Shown: positions 7,769-17,919 of the stretch, one piece after another
Layout: each line of letters begins with the position of its first letter
Position numbering within the stretch: the stretch's first letter is position 1
Assembly (NCBI GenBank): GCA_028282195.1
Contig: JANQII010000102.1
Span: 20,799 to 84,798, forward strand
Length of the DNA: 64,000 nucleotides
Direction: 5' to 3'
DNA from: Prolixibacteraceae bacterium
GTDB taxonomy: Bacteria; Bacteroidota; Bacteroidia; Bacteroidales; Prolixibacteraceae
Position numbers and translations under genes: made by a program
Notes under the pieces: generated by a model
The model's database searches: none
Seen by the model: only the letters and a program-made list of their open reading frames with translations
Told to the model about the DNA's origin: nothing

Positions 7769-9466
7769 ATGAGCAACGAAATAGATTGGACAACTCTTTC
7801 AGAAGTTGAAAAAATAAAATATGACAGCAACTACTTACGTGGAACATTGGTTGAAAGTCTGGCTGATCCGGTTACCGGAGCAATCGCTGATGCGGACACT
7901 CAACTATCAAAATTCCATGGGATTTACCAGCAACACGACAGGGATTTGGAGAAAGAACGCAAACGCCAAAAGCTGGAGCCAGCTTTCTCATTCCTGATCC
8001 GTGTGAGGCTTCCCGGGGGTATTGCTACCTCGCAGCAATGGCTACAGATGGATAAACTTGCAGATGAACGTGCCAACGGAACCCTTAAGCTCACTACCCG
8101 TCAGGCATTTCAACTGCATGGTGTAATTAAAAAGAAACTGAAGCCAACCATTCAAGGCATTAACGATGCATTAATGGATACCATTGCTGCCTGTGGTGAT
8201 GTCAACCGCAATGTAATGTCGCATGCCAATCCTGCTGAATCGGAGCTACACGCTGAGGTTTATCAATTGGCTAAAGACATTTCAGCACATTTAACGCCAC
8301 AAACTTCAGCCTACCACGAAATTTGGCTGGATAAAAAATTAATTGCCAATTCCAAATCGGATGTAGAACCCATTTACGGAGATCGCTATTTGCCTCGCAA
8401 ATTCAAAATGGCTGTGGCTATTCCCCCGTATAACGACACGGATATTTTCTCTCAGGACCTGGGCTTCATTGCCATTGAAGAAAAAGGTAAACTAATTGGC
8501 TACAATGTTAGTGTTGGTGGCGGACTTGGCTCTACATTTGGTGTTCCTGAAACCTACCCTCGCTTAGGGGATGTTATTGGTTTTTGTACTCCTGAACAGG
8601 CTGTTGATGTTGCCGAAAAAGTTGTATTGGTTCAAAAAGACTATGGCGACAGGCAAAACCGCAAACATGCCCGCTTAAAATACACCATTGATGATCGTGG
8701 TCTGGCCTGGTTTAAAGACGAGTTAAACAAATATTTGGGATACAAACTACAACCGGCCAAACCTTACACATTTACACGTAATGGCGACCGGTACGGATGG
8801 AAAAAAGGAACAGACGGCAAATGGAGCCTGAACCTGTTTGTAGAAGGTGGACGGGTAAAAAATACAGATCAACTTCAACTTAAAACAGCTTTAAAAGAAG
8901 TTGCAACGGAAGTGCCTGACGCCCAATTCATTTTAACAGGTAACCAGAACTTAATCATTGGAAATACATCTGAAAAGGCCAAAGTAGCAGCCATTCTGAA
9001 AAAATATAATGTTTGGCCGGTTGGGCTTTCAGGATTGCGGCAAAATTCAATCGCCTGTGTTGCAATGAACACTTGTGCCCTTGCCTTTGCAGAAGCCGAA
9101 CGCTACCTGCCAGATTTAATTACTAAAATTGAATCCATTCTGGAAGAACATCGTTTAATAAAAGAAGAGATTATTATTCGAATGACAGGCTGCCCCAATG
9201 GATGCGGTCGCCCTTACCTTGCCGAAATAGCATTCATCGGCAAATCACCTGGGCATTATAACCTCTATTTAGGCGGAAACTTTAATGGAACCCGTTTGAA
9301 TACATTGTATAAAGAAACGCTCTCTGAAGAAGAAATTCTTAATGAACTACGGCCAATTATTGCCGATTTTGCTGAAAACAGAAATCCAAAAGAAAGATTT
9401 GGGGACTTTGTAATCAGAAAAGGATATGTGAAAGAAATTAAAGAAGGAAAAGAATTTAAACATTGA
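7769..9466 (+). CDS. cysI: Sulfite reductase hemoprotein beta subunit
   Basis: 565 aa; LTTRQAFQLHG, siroheme/4Fe-4S motifs CVAMNTCALAFAEAERYLP and RMTGCPNGCGRPYLAEIAFIG. Confidence 0.95.
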   Translation: MSNEIDWTTLSEVEKIKYDSNYLRGTLVESLADPVTGAIADADTQLSKFHGIYQQHDRDLEKERKRQKLEPAFSFLIRVRLPGGIATSQQWLQMDKLADERANGTLKLTTRQAFQLHGVIKKKLKPTIQGINDALMDTIAACGDVNRNVMSHANPAESELHAEVYQLAKDISAHLTPQTSAYHEIWLDKKLIANSKSDVEPIYGDRYLPRKFKMAVAIPPYNDTDIFSQDLGFIAIEEKGKLIGYNVSVGGGLGSTFGVPETYPRLGDVIGFCTPEQAVDVAEKVVLVQKDYGDRQNRKHARLKYTIDDRGLAWFKDELNKYLGYKLQPAKPYTFTRNGDRYGWKKGTDGKWSLNLFVEGGRVKNTDQLQLKTALKEVATEVPDAQFILTGNQNLIIGNTSEKAKVAAILKKYNVWPVGLSGLRQNSIACVAMNTCALAFAEAERYLPDLITKIESILEEHRLIKEEIIIRMTGCPNGCGRPYLAEIAFIGKSPGHYNLYLGGNFNGTRLNTLYKETLSEEEILNELRPIIADFAENRNPKERFGDFVIRKGYVKEIKEGKEFKH

Positions 9467-9469
9467 ATC

Positions 9470-10210
9470 ATGGAGTTACCTTCAATTTTTATTGGTAGAA
9501 AACTAAGCTCCCTAAGCCGCAAGTGGCTGGAAAGCGAGCAAATAAAATTTATTGAACAACCGCTCATCCGGATAAACTATAAAAAACCGCTGTTGGCCTT
9601 TTTTAAGTCATACGGAGATGAACCCAAAAAGTGGGTAGTAACCAGTTCTTATGCAGCCTATTGGTTATTGCGCTTCTCAGACAAAATTGGCTTAAATGAA
9701 AAGGATAAAGTTTATTGCTTGTCTGAAAGACAACAAAGCATTTTAAAAGAATGCAATGTGCAGGCGGTTCGTTCCAAATCACCCAATGCTAAAAGCCTGG
9801 CTGAATTAATTATCAGCGAAGATACCGGATTGAAAGTTATTTATTTAAGAGGCAACAAATCGCTGAACCATTTGCCAGAACAATTGACTGCCGGCAATAT
9901 TGATTGGCAAGCTGTTGAAGTTTACCAAAACACGGCTATTGAGATTTTTCTGAATGAGGTATTTGATGGTTACTTGTTTTTTAGCCCGAGCGGAATAAAA
10001 AGTTACAAGCAAGCCGGGAACTTTCCAGAACCTAAAGCTGATATCCTGGCCATTGGGAATACAACAGCACAAGCAGCATGGAAAGAGTTTCCAAACAGGG
10101 TATTGGTGTCTCCTGAGCAGGAAGAACTTTCGTTTGTAAAATATGCTATTCAGCGAATAAAAGAGAAATTGGATGAACCAGAGGCTGATAGCAGGGTTAT
10201 AGTTGAATAA
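9470..10210 (+). CDS. hemD: Uroporphyrinogen-III synthase
   Basis: 246 aa; VVTSSYAAYWLL, GYLFFSPSGIKSY, AIGNTTAQA; located in a siroheme operon. Confidence 0.8.
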   Translation: MELPSIFIGRKLSSLSRKWLESEQIKFIEQPLIRINYKKPLLAFFKSYGDEPKKWVVTSSYAAYWLLRFSDKIGLNEKDKVYCLSERQQSILKECNVQAVRSKSPNAKSLAELIISEDTGLKVIYLRGNKSLNHLPEQLTAGNIDWQAVEVYQNTAIEIFLNEVFDGYLFFSPSGIKSYKQAGNFPEPKADILAIGNTTAQAAWKEFPNRVLVSPEQEELSFVKYAIQRIKEKLDEPEADSRVIVE

Positions 10211-11051
10211 CAATTATAATCTTTTGGCAAGTACAATTTCCATATTAGGATGTGGCTGGCTAGGCCTCCCGTTTGGCAAGCACCTGTTATTCAAAGGCTT
10301 TCAGGTAAAAGGCTCAGTAACCGCTAAAGAAAAAACCGGTGACCTGGCAAGGTCTGGAGTTGAACCGTTTCAGGTTGTTTTACAAACGAATAAAGCAATT
10401 GTAAGTGATGAGCGCTTTTTTAAAACCGATGTGCTTGTAATTGCCATTCCCCCTGCCCGGGTAGAATCCATTGAATCAATATTTGTACAACAGATTTCAC
10501 AAGTGATCCCATACATTACAAAATATCAAATACCTAAGGTTTTGTTTATTTCTTCTACTTCTGTTTATAATGAAGAAAACCAAATGGTTAAGGAAGATGA
10601 TGTTTTTATTCCAAACAAATCAAGTGGACGTGCTTTATTAATTGCAGAGAAGCTACTTCAGGAACATGAAGCATTTAAAACAACTGTAATTCGCTTTGGG
10701 GGTTTAATCGGGCAAGATCGTAATCCTGCCCGTTTTCTGATTAGGAAAAAAGAAAAATTAAGCGGAACAAAACCCGTCAACTTAATTCATCAGGATGACT
10801 GTATTTCTATTTTGTACCAAATTATTCTTAAAGACATTTGGGGTGAAACGTTTAATGCCTGTTGTCCTGATCATCCAACACGTAAAGCTTTTTACACGAA
10901 AGCTTCCGAGGTTTCCGGGCTTCCTTGTCCAACGATGAGTGATCAAAAAGTAAAATTCAAATTGGTTGACAGCAGCAAATTGGTCAAGATTTTAAATTTT
11001 CAATTCAAGTATAAAAACCCGTTGGATTACCTGGCTGCAAGTAGCGAATAA
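10203..11051 (+). CDS. NAD(P)-dependent epimerase-like SDR protein (YeeZ-like)
   Basis: 282 aa; ISILGCGWLGLPFGKHLLFKGFQVKGSVT, VLFISSTSVYNEENQMVKEDD, HQDDCISIL. Confidence 0.75.
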   Translation: MNNNYNLLASTISILGCGWLGLPFGKHLLFKGFQVKGSVTAKEKTGDLARSGVEPFQVVLQTNKAIVSDERFFKTDVLVIAIPPARVESIESIFVQQISQVIPYITKYQIPKVLFISSTSVYNEENQMVKEDDVFIPNKSSGRALLIAEKLLQEHEAFKTTVIRFGGLIGQDRNPARFLIRKKEKLSGTKPVNLIHQDDCISILYQIILKDIWGETFNACCPDHPTRKAFYTKASEVSGLPCPTMSDQKVKFKLVDSSKLVKILNFQFKYKNPLDYLAASSE

Positions 11052-11084
11052 GCACTTTCATAAAATCCCGATAAATAATTTTAA

Positions 11085-11855
11085 ATGAATAGAGAACAAT
11101 CTTTACATCAAGGATTTATTTCTATAGTTGGTGCCGGACCAGGTGACCCTGATTTGCTAACGGTAAAAGCATTAAAAAGAATTGAGCAAGCCGACGTAAT
11201 TCTTTACGATGCTTTGCATGGAACAGAAATTCTGGAATTAGCTGGTCCAAAAACTGAATTGATTTATGCCGGTAAAGTCTATTGCGATGGACAGCACCCA
11301 ACTGAACGTCAGGAAAAGATTCACGCCCAGCTGAAAAAACTCGCTCTTGAAGGAAAAAAGGTTGTCCGCCTAAAAGCTGGTGACCCTTTTATTTTTGGGC
11401 GTGGTGCTGAAGAACTTGCTTTTTGCTTAAAAGAAGGATTGAATGTTGAAATTATTCCCGGAATTACTGCTGGCCTGGCCGCTGCCACCTGCTTTCATAT
11501 ACCGGTGACATTGCGTAATGTCAATAGTATGGCTTTATTTTATACGGGACATAAACGCAAAGGAGGATTTGATGAAATTGAAGTTGTTGCATCGGTATTG
11601 AAAACCAATGCACCTGTTATTGTCTACATGGGTTTGAAAAACCTGGTTTTATTTTCAAAAGAACTTCTTCAACTTGATATTGCCCCTGAAACCCCTGTTC
11701 AAATAGCCAGTAAAGTTGGGCATTCTGATCAACAACTTTATACAACAAATTTGAAAGAAGCTGAACCGTTTTTAAAAGAAAATGATCCCGTTATGCCAGC
11801 AGTAATTATTTTGGGTAGCTATGCGAATCAGGTAGATAACAAATCTGCTATTTGA
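11085..11855 (+). CDS. cobA: Uroporphyrinogen-III C-methyltransferase
   Basis: 256 aa; GAGPGDPDLLTVKALKRIEQADVILYDAL, RLKAGDPFIFGRGAEEL, PGITAGLAAA. Confidence 0.95.
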   Translation: MNREQSLHQGFISIVGAGPGDPDLLTVKALKRIEQADVILYDALHGTEILELAGPKTELIYAGKVYCDGQHPTERQEKIHAQLKKLALEGKKVVRLKAGDPFIFGRGAEELAFCLKEGLNVEIIPGITAGLAAATCFHIPVTLRNVNSMALFYTGHKRKGGFDEIEVVASVLKTNAPVIVYMGLKNLVLFSKELLQLDIAPETPVQIASKVGHSDQQLYTTNLKEAEPFLKENDPVMPAVIILGSYANQVDNKSAI

Positions 11856-11859
11856 TTTT

Positions 11860-12882
11860 TTACCAATCTGTGTTTTTTATCCAATCCACTACAAATTTTG
11901 CATTTTCATAGGGAATGTCCGGCAAAAAGCCATGCCCCAAATTAAATATCCATTTATCATTTTCTTTGAAGAAAGGCTTGTATTTTTCCAGTTCTGCTGC
12001 AATTTCATCATGTGTGGCATAAAGAGTTCGTGGATCAAGGTTTCCCTGAAGGCCTACTTTCTCATGAACCAGTTTACGGGCATCATTTATTGGCATTTGC
12101 CAGTCAATACCCACAAAGTCAGCAACATCCGGCGTTACATATTTTAAGCCTGTTCCAACTCCTTTAGGAAAGAAAATAAACGGAGTTCCTGTTTCACGAA
12201 CTGCTCTGCTAATTTTCAGGACTGCCGGCATAAAAAGCTCGTTGTACATTTCAACAGGAATCAAATTGGCGTGCGTTTCAAAAAGCTGAAAAGCGTCAAT
12301 GCCATGCCCAATCTGTTTTTTTGCATAAACCACTGATAAATCTGCAATGGCATCAATTAGTTTAATTGCTTCTTTTTTATGCTGAAACAAAAACCTGATC
12401 GCATCAGGAAAGTTCGGGTTGGAACTAATTCCCTGGATCATGTAGCAAAGTGTTGTAAGTGGAGCACCACAAAAACCAATTAGCGGAATATTGGAAGGCC
12501 GTTGTTTGATAATTTCGTCAATCGCGGCATAGATGTACTCTAACTTTGATGGATCAGGATTTAAATGAGAAGCAGGATTTATGAGCCCTTTTAACGGTTT
12601 ATTGAAAACCGGCCCATGATCAGTAAACTCCAGTTCCATTCCCATGGCATTCGGAATAACAAGGATATCAGAAAATAAAATTGCAGCATCAACTCCCAGA
12701 TCATCAACAGGCATAAGCGTAACTTTCGCAGCCAGCTCTGCATCATCCATTAGTTCACGAAAAGTGTACTGCTCTTTCAGTTTGTTATAATTGGGTAAAA
12801 CCCGACCAGCCTGGCGCATAAACCAAACCGGAGGCCTTTTAGTCTTTTTTCCCTGAAGCGTATCTAAAAATATGGAATGCAT
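11860..12882 (-). CDS. hemE: Uroporphyrinogen decarboxylase
   Basis: 340 aa; RPPVWFMRQAGRVLPNYN, FSDILVIPNAMGMEL, GLQGNLDPRTLYA, NLGHGFLPDIPYEN. Confidence 0.97.
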   Translation of the reverse strand: MHSIFLDTLQGKKTKRPPVWFMRQAGRVLPNYNKLKEQYTFRELMDDAELAAKVTLMPVDDLGVDAAILFSDILVIPNAMGMELEFTDHGPVFNKPLKGLINPASHLNPDPSKLEYIYAAIDEIIKQRPSNIPLIGFCGAPLTTLCYMIQGISSNPNFPDAIRFLFQHKKEAIKLIDAIADLSVVYAKKQIGHGIDAFQLFETHANLIPVEMYNELFMPAVLKISRAVRETGTPFIFFPKGVGTGLKYVTPDVADFVGIDWQMPINDARKLVHEKVGLQGNLDPRTLYATHDEIAAELEKYKPFFKENDKWIFNLGHGFLPDIPYENAKFVVDWIKNTDW

Positions 12883-12892
12883 TGAAAATTTG

Positions 12893-13011
12893 TAATTGGT
12901 AACTAGTCATTGATTATTGATTATTGATTATTGATTATTGATTATTGGTCATTGGTCATTTGGTTATTAGTTATTTGATAACAAAACCCGAAACCCGTAA
13001 CTCGCAACTCG
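12893..13011. repeat. Heptad repeat block between hemE and hemL; inverted relative of 7433-7540
   Basis: Repeated 'attgatt'; the reverse complement shares GAGTTGCG...ACGGGTT and the identical TGTTATCAAATAACTAAT core with the cysJ-cysI spacer. Confidence 0.75.
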
Positions 13012-14301
13012 TTATAAACTCCTCAGTGCTTGTTCATTTGCCTGAATAATTGCAGAAATATCATCTTCTGAATGTGCGTCAGAAACAAACAGGCATTCAA
13101 ACTGCGATGGTGCCAGATAAATCCCGCTTTCAAGTGACTGTCTAAAATAAGCCGCATACCTTTCAGTGTCTGATCTCATAGCCTGATCAAAACTCTTTAC
13201 TTCTTTTTCTTCGGTAAAAAATAATGTCATCATTGAACCAACCCTATTGATTACGCCAGGCACACCTGTTTTCTCCAGGTTGCTTCGAATTCCGGCTTCC
13301 AGTAAAGCAGTCTTACCTCCCAGTTTGTCATAAATAGCAGGATTGTCCTTCAATGTTTTTAGCATTACAGTTCCTGCAGCCATCGCCAGCGGATTCCCGG
13401 AAAGTGTTCCTGCCTGATAAACCGGCCCCTCGGGTGCAAGTTTCTCCATAATATCTTTTCGGCCTCCATAAGCACCAACCGGCAAACCACCTCCGATAAT
13501 CTTACCCAGGGTTGTCAGGTCAGGTTGAACCCCAAAACGTTCCTGAGCACCACCGGCACCAAGCCTGAAGCCTGTAATAACCTCGTCAAATATCAATAAC
13601 GAACCATACTGGTTTGTAATGTCCCTTAATCCTTGCAGAAAACCATCTTCAGGCAAAACAACCCCCATATTACCTGCAACCGGCTCAAGAATAATCGCAG
13701 CAATATTTTCACCATGCTCTGCAAAAAGCTTTTCAACGGATTCGAGCTTGTTGTATTCAGCCGTTAACGTATTCTGAGCAGAAGCTTTTGTAACGCCAGG
13801 GCTATCAGGCAGCCCCAACGTGATAGCCCCGGAACCAGCTTTAATCAGGAAACTATCCGCATGTCCATGGTAACATCCGGCAAACTTAACAACCAATTCA
13901 CGGCCTGTAAATCCACGGGCTAACCGAAGAGCACTCATTGTTGCTTCAGTACCTGAGTTTACCATCCGAACCTTTTTAATTGATGGAACCATTTCAGTAA
14001 TCAACTGAGCCATTTCATTCTCGATGAGCGTTGGAGCACCATAACTTGTACCGAGCTCTGCTGCTTCCTGTATTGCTTTTATAATATTGTCATGGGCATG
14101 ACCAAGAATTAACGGCCCCCAGGAAGATACAAAATCGATATACTTATTTCCATCAATATCCCAAATCTTTGAACCTTTCGCTTTAGCTATAAAAACCGGA
14201 TCAGTCTGTACACTTTTAAATGCCCGTACCGGTGAATTTACACCACCGGGAATAAGCTCTTTTGCTTTACTGAATGCGTTAACGCTATTGTTGTTTGTCA
14301 T
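13012..14301 (-). CDS. hemL: Glutamate-1-semialdehyde 2,1-aminomutase
   Basis: 429 aa; [65 protein letters not shown]. Confidence 0.97.
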   Translation of the reverse strand: MTNNNSVNAFSKAKELIPGGVNSPVRAFKSVQTDPVFIAKAKGSKIWDIDGNKYIDFVSSWGPLILGHAHDNIIKAIQEAAELGTSYGAPTLIENEMAQLITEMVPSIKKVRMVNSGTEATMSALRLARGFTGRELVVKFAGCYHGHADSFLIKAGSGAITLGLPDSPGVTKASAQNTLTAEYNKLESVEKLFAEHGENIAAIILEPVAGNMGVVLPEDGFLQGLRDITNQYGSLLIFDEVITGFRLGAGGAQERFGVQPDLTTLGKIIGGGLPVGAYGGRKDIMEKLAPEGPVYQAGTLSGNPLAMAAGTVMLKTLKDNPAIYDKLGGKTALLEAGIRSNLEKTGVPGVINRVGSMMTLFFTEEKEVKSFDQAMRSDTERYAAYFRQSLESGIYLAPSQFECLFVSDAHSEDDISAIIQANEQALRSL

Positions 14302-14547
14302 TATTATTGTTTTATGTCATCCCGAGAACCTACCCAATTTTATTAGGTATAATGAGGAAATGACAGTTTATTTTTAGTTATATGACCCTGTCAGGTGCAA
14401 GCACACTGACAGGTCTTTGTCTTTTCCCAAAACCTGTCAAAATTCAAAGAACCTGACAGCGTTGAAACAACTGAACAAAAATCTGTCATTGGCAACTTGT
14501 TTCGGGATCTGTTTTTTAAGTTTTCCTAAATAGTATAAAGATCCCTA

Positions 14548-14563
14548 TCCGGCAGCCGCCGGA
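14548..14563. repeat. Small intergenic palindrome (TCCGGCAGCCGCCGGA)
   Basis: TCCGGC-AGCC-GCCGGA; similar to CCGGCAGCTGCCGG at 36977-36990. Confidence 0.6.
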
Positions 14564-14574
14564 CGGGATGAAGA

Positions 14575-15567
14575 CTACACTCTGTTCCCTTTCTTTAATT
14601 CACTCAACACAAATTCCTTCGCATGGTAGGTAATAATTACATCAGCTCCGGCCCGTTTAATTGATGTCAGGATTTCCTTGATTAAACGCTCTTCGTCAAT
14701 CCACCCATTTGAACCTGCTGCTTTTACCATCGAGAATTCACCACTTACATTATAAGCCACTACAGGAATATTATAATTCGATTTCACACGATTAATAACA
14801 TCCAGATAACTTAGGGCCGGTTTCACCATAACCATATCAGCACCTTCTTCCAAGTCAGTCTCAACCTCACGAAGCGCTTCATCGCTATTGGCAGGATCCA
14901 TCTGGTAAGTGCTGCGATCACCAAACTGAGGAGCACTCTCGGCTGCATCGCGGAATGGCCCGTAAAAGCCGGAAGCAAATTTTGCAGAGTACGACATAAT
15001 TGGCGTATTTTTGAAACCATTGGCATCCAACTGTTCGCGAATGGCTGCAACGCGCCCATCCATCATATCGCTTGGCGCTATCACATCTGCACCGGCATTT
15101 GCCAATGTTACAGACTGGGCAGCCAAAGTTCGAAGTGTGCTGTCGTTATCCACATCACCGTTAATGATGGTTCCGCAGTGACCATGGGTAGTGTACTCGC
15201 AATTACAAACATCTGCAACAATCATCATATCCGGAAGCACCTTTTTGATTGCGCGAATAGCCTGTGGCACAATAGCATCGTGCTCACAAGCTACAGCTCC
15301 CGTGTCATCTTTCTGTGCAGGAATACCAAAAAGCAGAATTTTATCTACCCCGGTCGATTCATACAAATCTTTTACTTCTTCAACCAATAATTCAATGGAT
15401 AACTGAAAATTGCCAGGCATTGATTGGATTGGATTTCGTACATTCTCACCAGCAATTACAAAATAAGGCATGATTAAATCATCCCGATTCACTTCAGTTT
15501 CGCGAATCATATTGCGTATTGCCGCTGTTTTTCTTAATCGTCTTAGTCTGGTTACCGGAAAACTCAT
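14575..15567 (-). CDS. hemB: Delta-aminolevulinic acid dehydratase (porphobilinogen synthase)
   Basis: RLRRLRKTAAIRNMIRET, ADVCNCEYTTHGHCG, SPSDMMDGRVAAIR, SYSAKFASGFYGPFRDAA, MVKPALSYLD; MSFPVTRLRR start preferred over the track start 15612. Confidence 0.95.
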   Translation of the reverse strand: MSFPVTRLRRLRKTAAIRNMIRETEVNRDDLIMPYFVIAGENVRNPIQSMPGNFQLSIELLVEEVKDLYESTGVDKILLFGIPAQKDDTGAVACEHDAIVPQAIRAIKKVLPDMMIVADVCNCEYTTHGHCGTIINGDVDNDSTLRTLAAQSVTLANAGADVIAPSDMMDGRVAAIREQLDANGFKNTPIMSYSAKFASGFYGPFRDAAESAPQFGDRSTYQMDPANSDEALREVETDLEEGADMVMVKPALSYLDVINRVKSNYNIPVVAYNVSGEFSMVKAAGSNGWIDEERLIKEILTSIKRAGADVIITYHAKEFVLSELKKGNRV

Positions 15568-15710
15568 ACTATTCGTTTTTGATTTGTTTTTAACGTAATT
15601 GACTATTCTCAATCAAACCTTCATAGCTGGGTTTGATAGAAACAGCTATAGGTTTTTAGTAATTTCTTGAATTGTTATTCTTCTGTTTTTTTCTTCGATT
15701 ACTTAATATC

Positions 15711-16640
15711 TTAGCTAGTTCTGATTTTATTTAAAATTTCTTGTCCCCCTTCATCCAGGATACTTTGAGCAAGTTCGATGGCCAGCACTGAAGCTTCGTC
15801 AAAAGAACAAACGGTCGACTTTTTAATCATTTCTTTTCCATCTAAACTACAAACCATAGCAGTTAAGTTTATCTGTTCATTTTCTATTGCTGAATAACAG
15901 CCTACCGGAACCTGGCAGCCACCTTCTAAATGACGTAAAACTGCCCGCTCTGCCAATGTTGCTATCCGCGTTTGCTCGTCAGTAATTTTATCCAGTTTTT
16001 GCTGAGTTGAAAAATCATCTTCTCTTATTTCAACTGCAATTGCGCCCTGTCCCACAGCCGGAAGCATAACTTCAGGGTTAAGATACTCTGTTATCACTTC
16101 ATTGTACCCTAACCTTAACACACCAGCTGCTGCAATAACCATAGCATCACAAAAACCATCATTCATCTTTTTAATGCGGGTATCCACATTTCCACGAATA
16201 TCAATAACCGTTAGCTCAGGATTGTACTTGAGAAGTTGCGCTCTTCTGCGCAAACTGGAAGTGGCTATTTTATCTTTAGCTGTAAATTCAGAAAGCTTAC
16301 GACCATCTTTTGAAATAAACACATCCCTAACATCAGCACGCTTAAGCATTCCACCCAAAATCAAACCTTCTGGCAATTCAGTAGGCAAATCTTTTAAGCT
16401 GTGTACGGCAATATCAACTTCATTATCATATAAAGCCTGTTCAATTTCTTTGGTAAAAAGCCCTTTATCTCCAATTTTTGATAAAGAAACATCCAGAATT
16501 TTATCACCCTTTGTCTTTATAATTTTAATATTCACCCCAATATTTGGATGAGCTTTTTCAAGTTCAGATTTTACAGCTTCAGCTTGCCACAAAGCAAGTT
16601 TACTACCTCTTGTCCCAATGGTAACCGTTTGCTTATTCAT
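15711..16640 (-). CDS. hemC: Hydroxymethylbilane synthase (porphobilinogen deaminase)
   Basis: 309 aa; IGTRGSKLALWQAEAV, HSLKDLPTELPEGL, ATSSLRRRAQLL, LEGGCQVPVGCYS. Confidence 0.97.
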   Translation of the reverse strand: MNKQTVTIGTRGSKLALWQAEAVKSELEKAHPNIGVNIKIIKTKGDKILDVSLSKIGDKGLFTKEIEQALYDNEVDIAVHSLKDLPTELPEGLILGGMLKRADVRDVFISKDGRKLSEFTAKDKIATSSLRRRAQLLKYNPELTVIDIRGNVDTRIKKMNDGFCDAMVIAAAGVLRLGYNEVITEYLNPEVMLPAVGQGAIAVEIREDDFSTQQKLDKITDEQTRIATLAERAVLRHLEGGCQVPVGCYSAIENEQINLTAMVCSLDGKEMIKKSTVCSFDEASVLAIELAQSILDEGGQEILNKIRTS

Positions 16641-17880
16641 TTGAAAAAGAAAAAAGATCGTTTATGATTTTGACACACTCTGCTTTTCGGCCATTATCGC
16701 TAATGGCCTTCAAATTTTTAATCAATGAATTTACAATTTTTTCAGTAATATGTTTACCATACTTTTCGATAGTCTCATATTCACCTTTACTGTGAAATTT
16801 CCTGAAAACCTCCAGTTCAGTATGGTTAATCTCATTTACTTCAGAAATCATAGTTTGAATAACCGGTGATAATTTTTTTGTACTCAACCAATTTGAAAAC
16901 TCATTTTGTTTTTCGTCAATAATGCTTTCAGCTTCGTTTATGTAAATTTTCTTTTTCTCCATATTTTGGTTAACTACTTCTTGTAAATCATCAACATTGT
17001 AAAGGGTAATAAAGTCAAACTCATTCAGTTTCTGGTCTATATTCCGGGGAACACCAAGGTCAATCAATACAGTTTGTTTGCTCGTACTGAATAGTGAAAA
17101 CATCCCCAAATCAATAATTGGCTCTTTAGAGGAAACTGAGCTAACAATAATATCAGCATTATTAATTCCTTCCTTTAGCTTCCTGAAATCTAACACAGTG
17201 CCTTCATATCGTTTTGCGAGTTTTTCAGCTTTTGAAATTGTTCGGTTTGAAACAACAATATTCCTACAAGCTTTTTTGTACAGATTTTTAATAGCTAGTT
17301 CTCCCGTTTCACCTGCCCCAATTAATAGAATCTTTTTATCAGTTAGCTGCTCAAAAATGCTGCTACACTTTTCAACAGCAGCATAGCTAACAGAAAATGC
17401 ACCATTACTTAAGCCCGTTCTTGTTCTGACTTGCTTCCCTGTTTCAAGTGCTTTATAAAAAAGACGTTTAAGAATCTTACCAGCAGAACCAATGTCTTCA
17501 GCATGGTTAATGGCATCTTTTACCTGAGCAACAATTTGATATTCGCCAATAATCATCGATTCTAATCCGGAAATTACCCGAAAAAGATGATTGACTGCAT
17601 CAATGGTCTTAAACTGATAAAAGTATGATTCGATGGAATCTTCCTGAACTTTGGTCTTTAAATAATTAAAAACAGAACCAAATGCCCCTGTGTAATACTT
17701 TTCTTGTGCTGAAAAATAAAACTCGGTACGGTTACACGTTGAGATGATGACCAGCTCATCAAAATGTAGATTCTTTAGTATTATTTTGGATAAGTCGGTA
17801 TATTCTTCCTTGTTGAACGCAAATTTCTCTCGAATATTTACGGGAGCCGATTTATGGCTTAAGCCTACTACCCCAATCAT
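16633..17880 (-). CDS. hemA: Glutamyl-tRNA reductase (full length)
   Basis: 415 aa; GLSHKSAPVNIREKFAF, ISTCNRTEFYF, ISGLESMIIGEYQIVAQVK, full C-terminal dimerisation helix. Confidence 0.97.
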   Translation of the reverse strand: MIGVVGLSHKSAPVNIREKFAFNKEEYTDLSKIILKNLHFDELVIISTCNRTEFYFSAQEKYYTGAFGSVFNYLKTKVQEDSIESYFYQFKTIDAVNHLFRVISGLESMIIGEYQIVAQVKDAINHAEDIGSAGKILKRLFYKALETGKQVRTRTGLSNGAFSVSYAAVEKCSSIFEQLTDKKILLIGAGETGELAIKNLYKKACRNIVVSNRTISKAEKLAKRYEGTVLDFRKLKEGINNADIIVSSVSSKEPIIDLGMFSLFSTSKQTVLIDLGVPRNIDQKLNEFDFITLYNVDDLQEVVNQNMEKKKIYINEAESIIDEKQNEFSNWLSTKKLSPVIQTMISEVNEINHTELEVFRKFHSKGEYETIEKYGKHITEKIVNSLIKNLKAISDNGRKAECVKIINDLFSFSNE

Positions 17881-17919
17881 ATTGGATAATTTAATTTGTT
17901 ATTGATTTCTTTTTTGTGT

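Noticed and set aside
16102-16551. 149-aa antisense ORF in hemC
   Set aside because: Shadow ORF; hemC on the minus strand is unambiguous.
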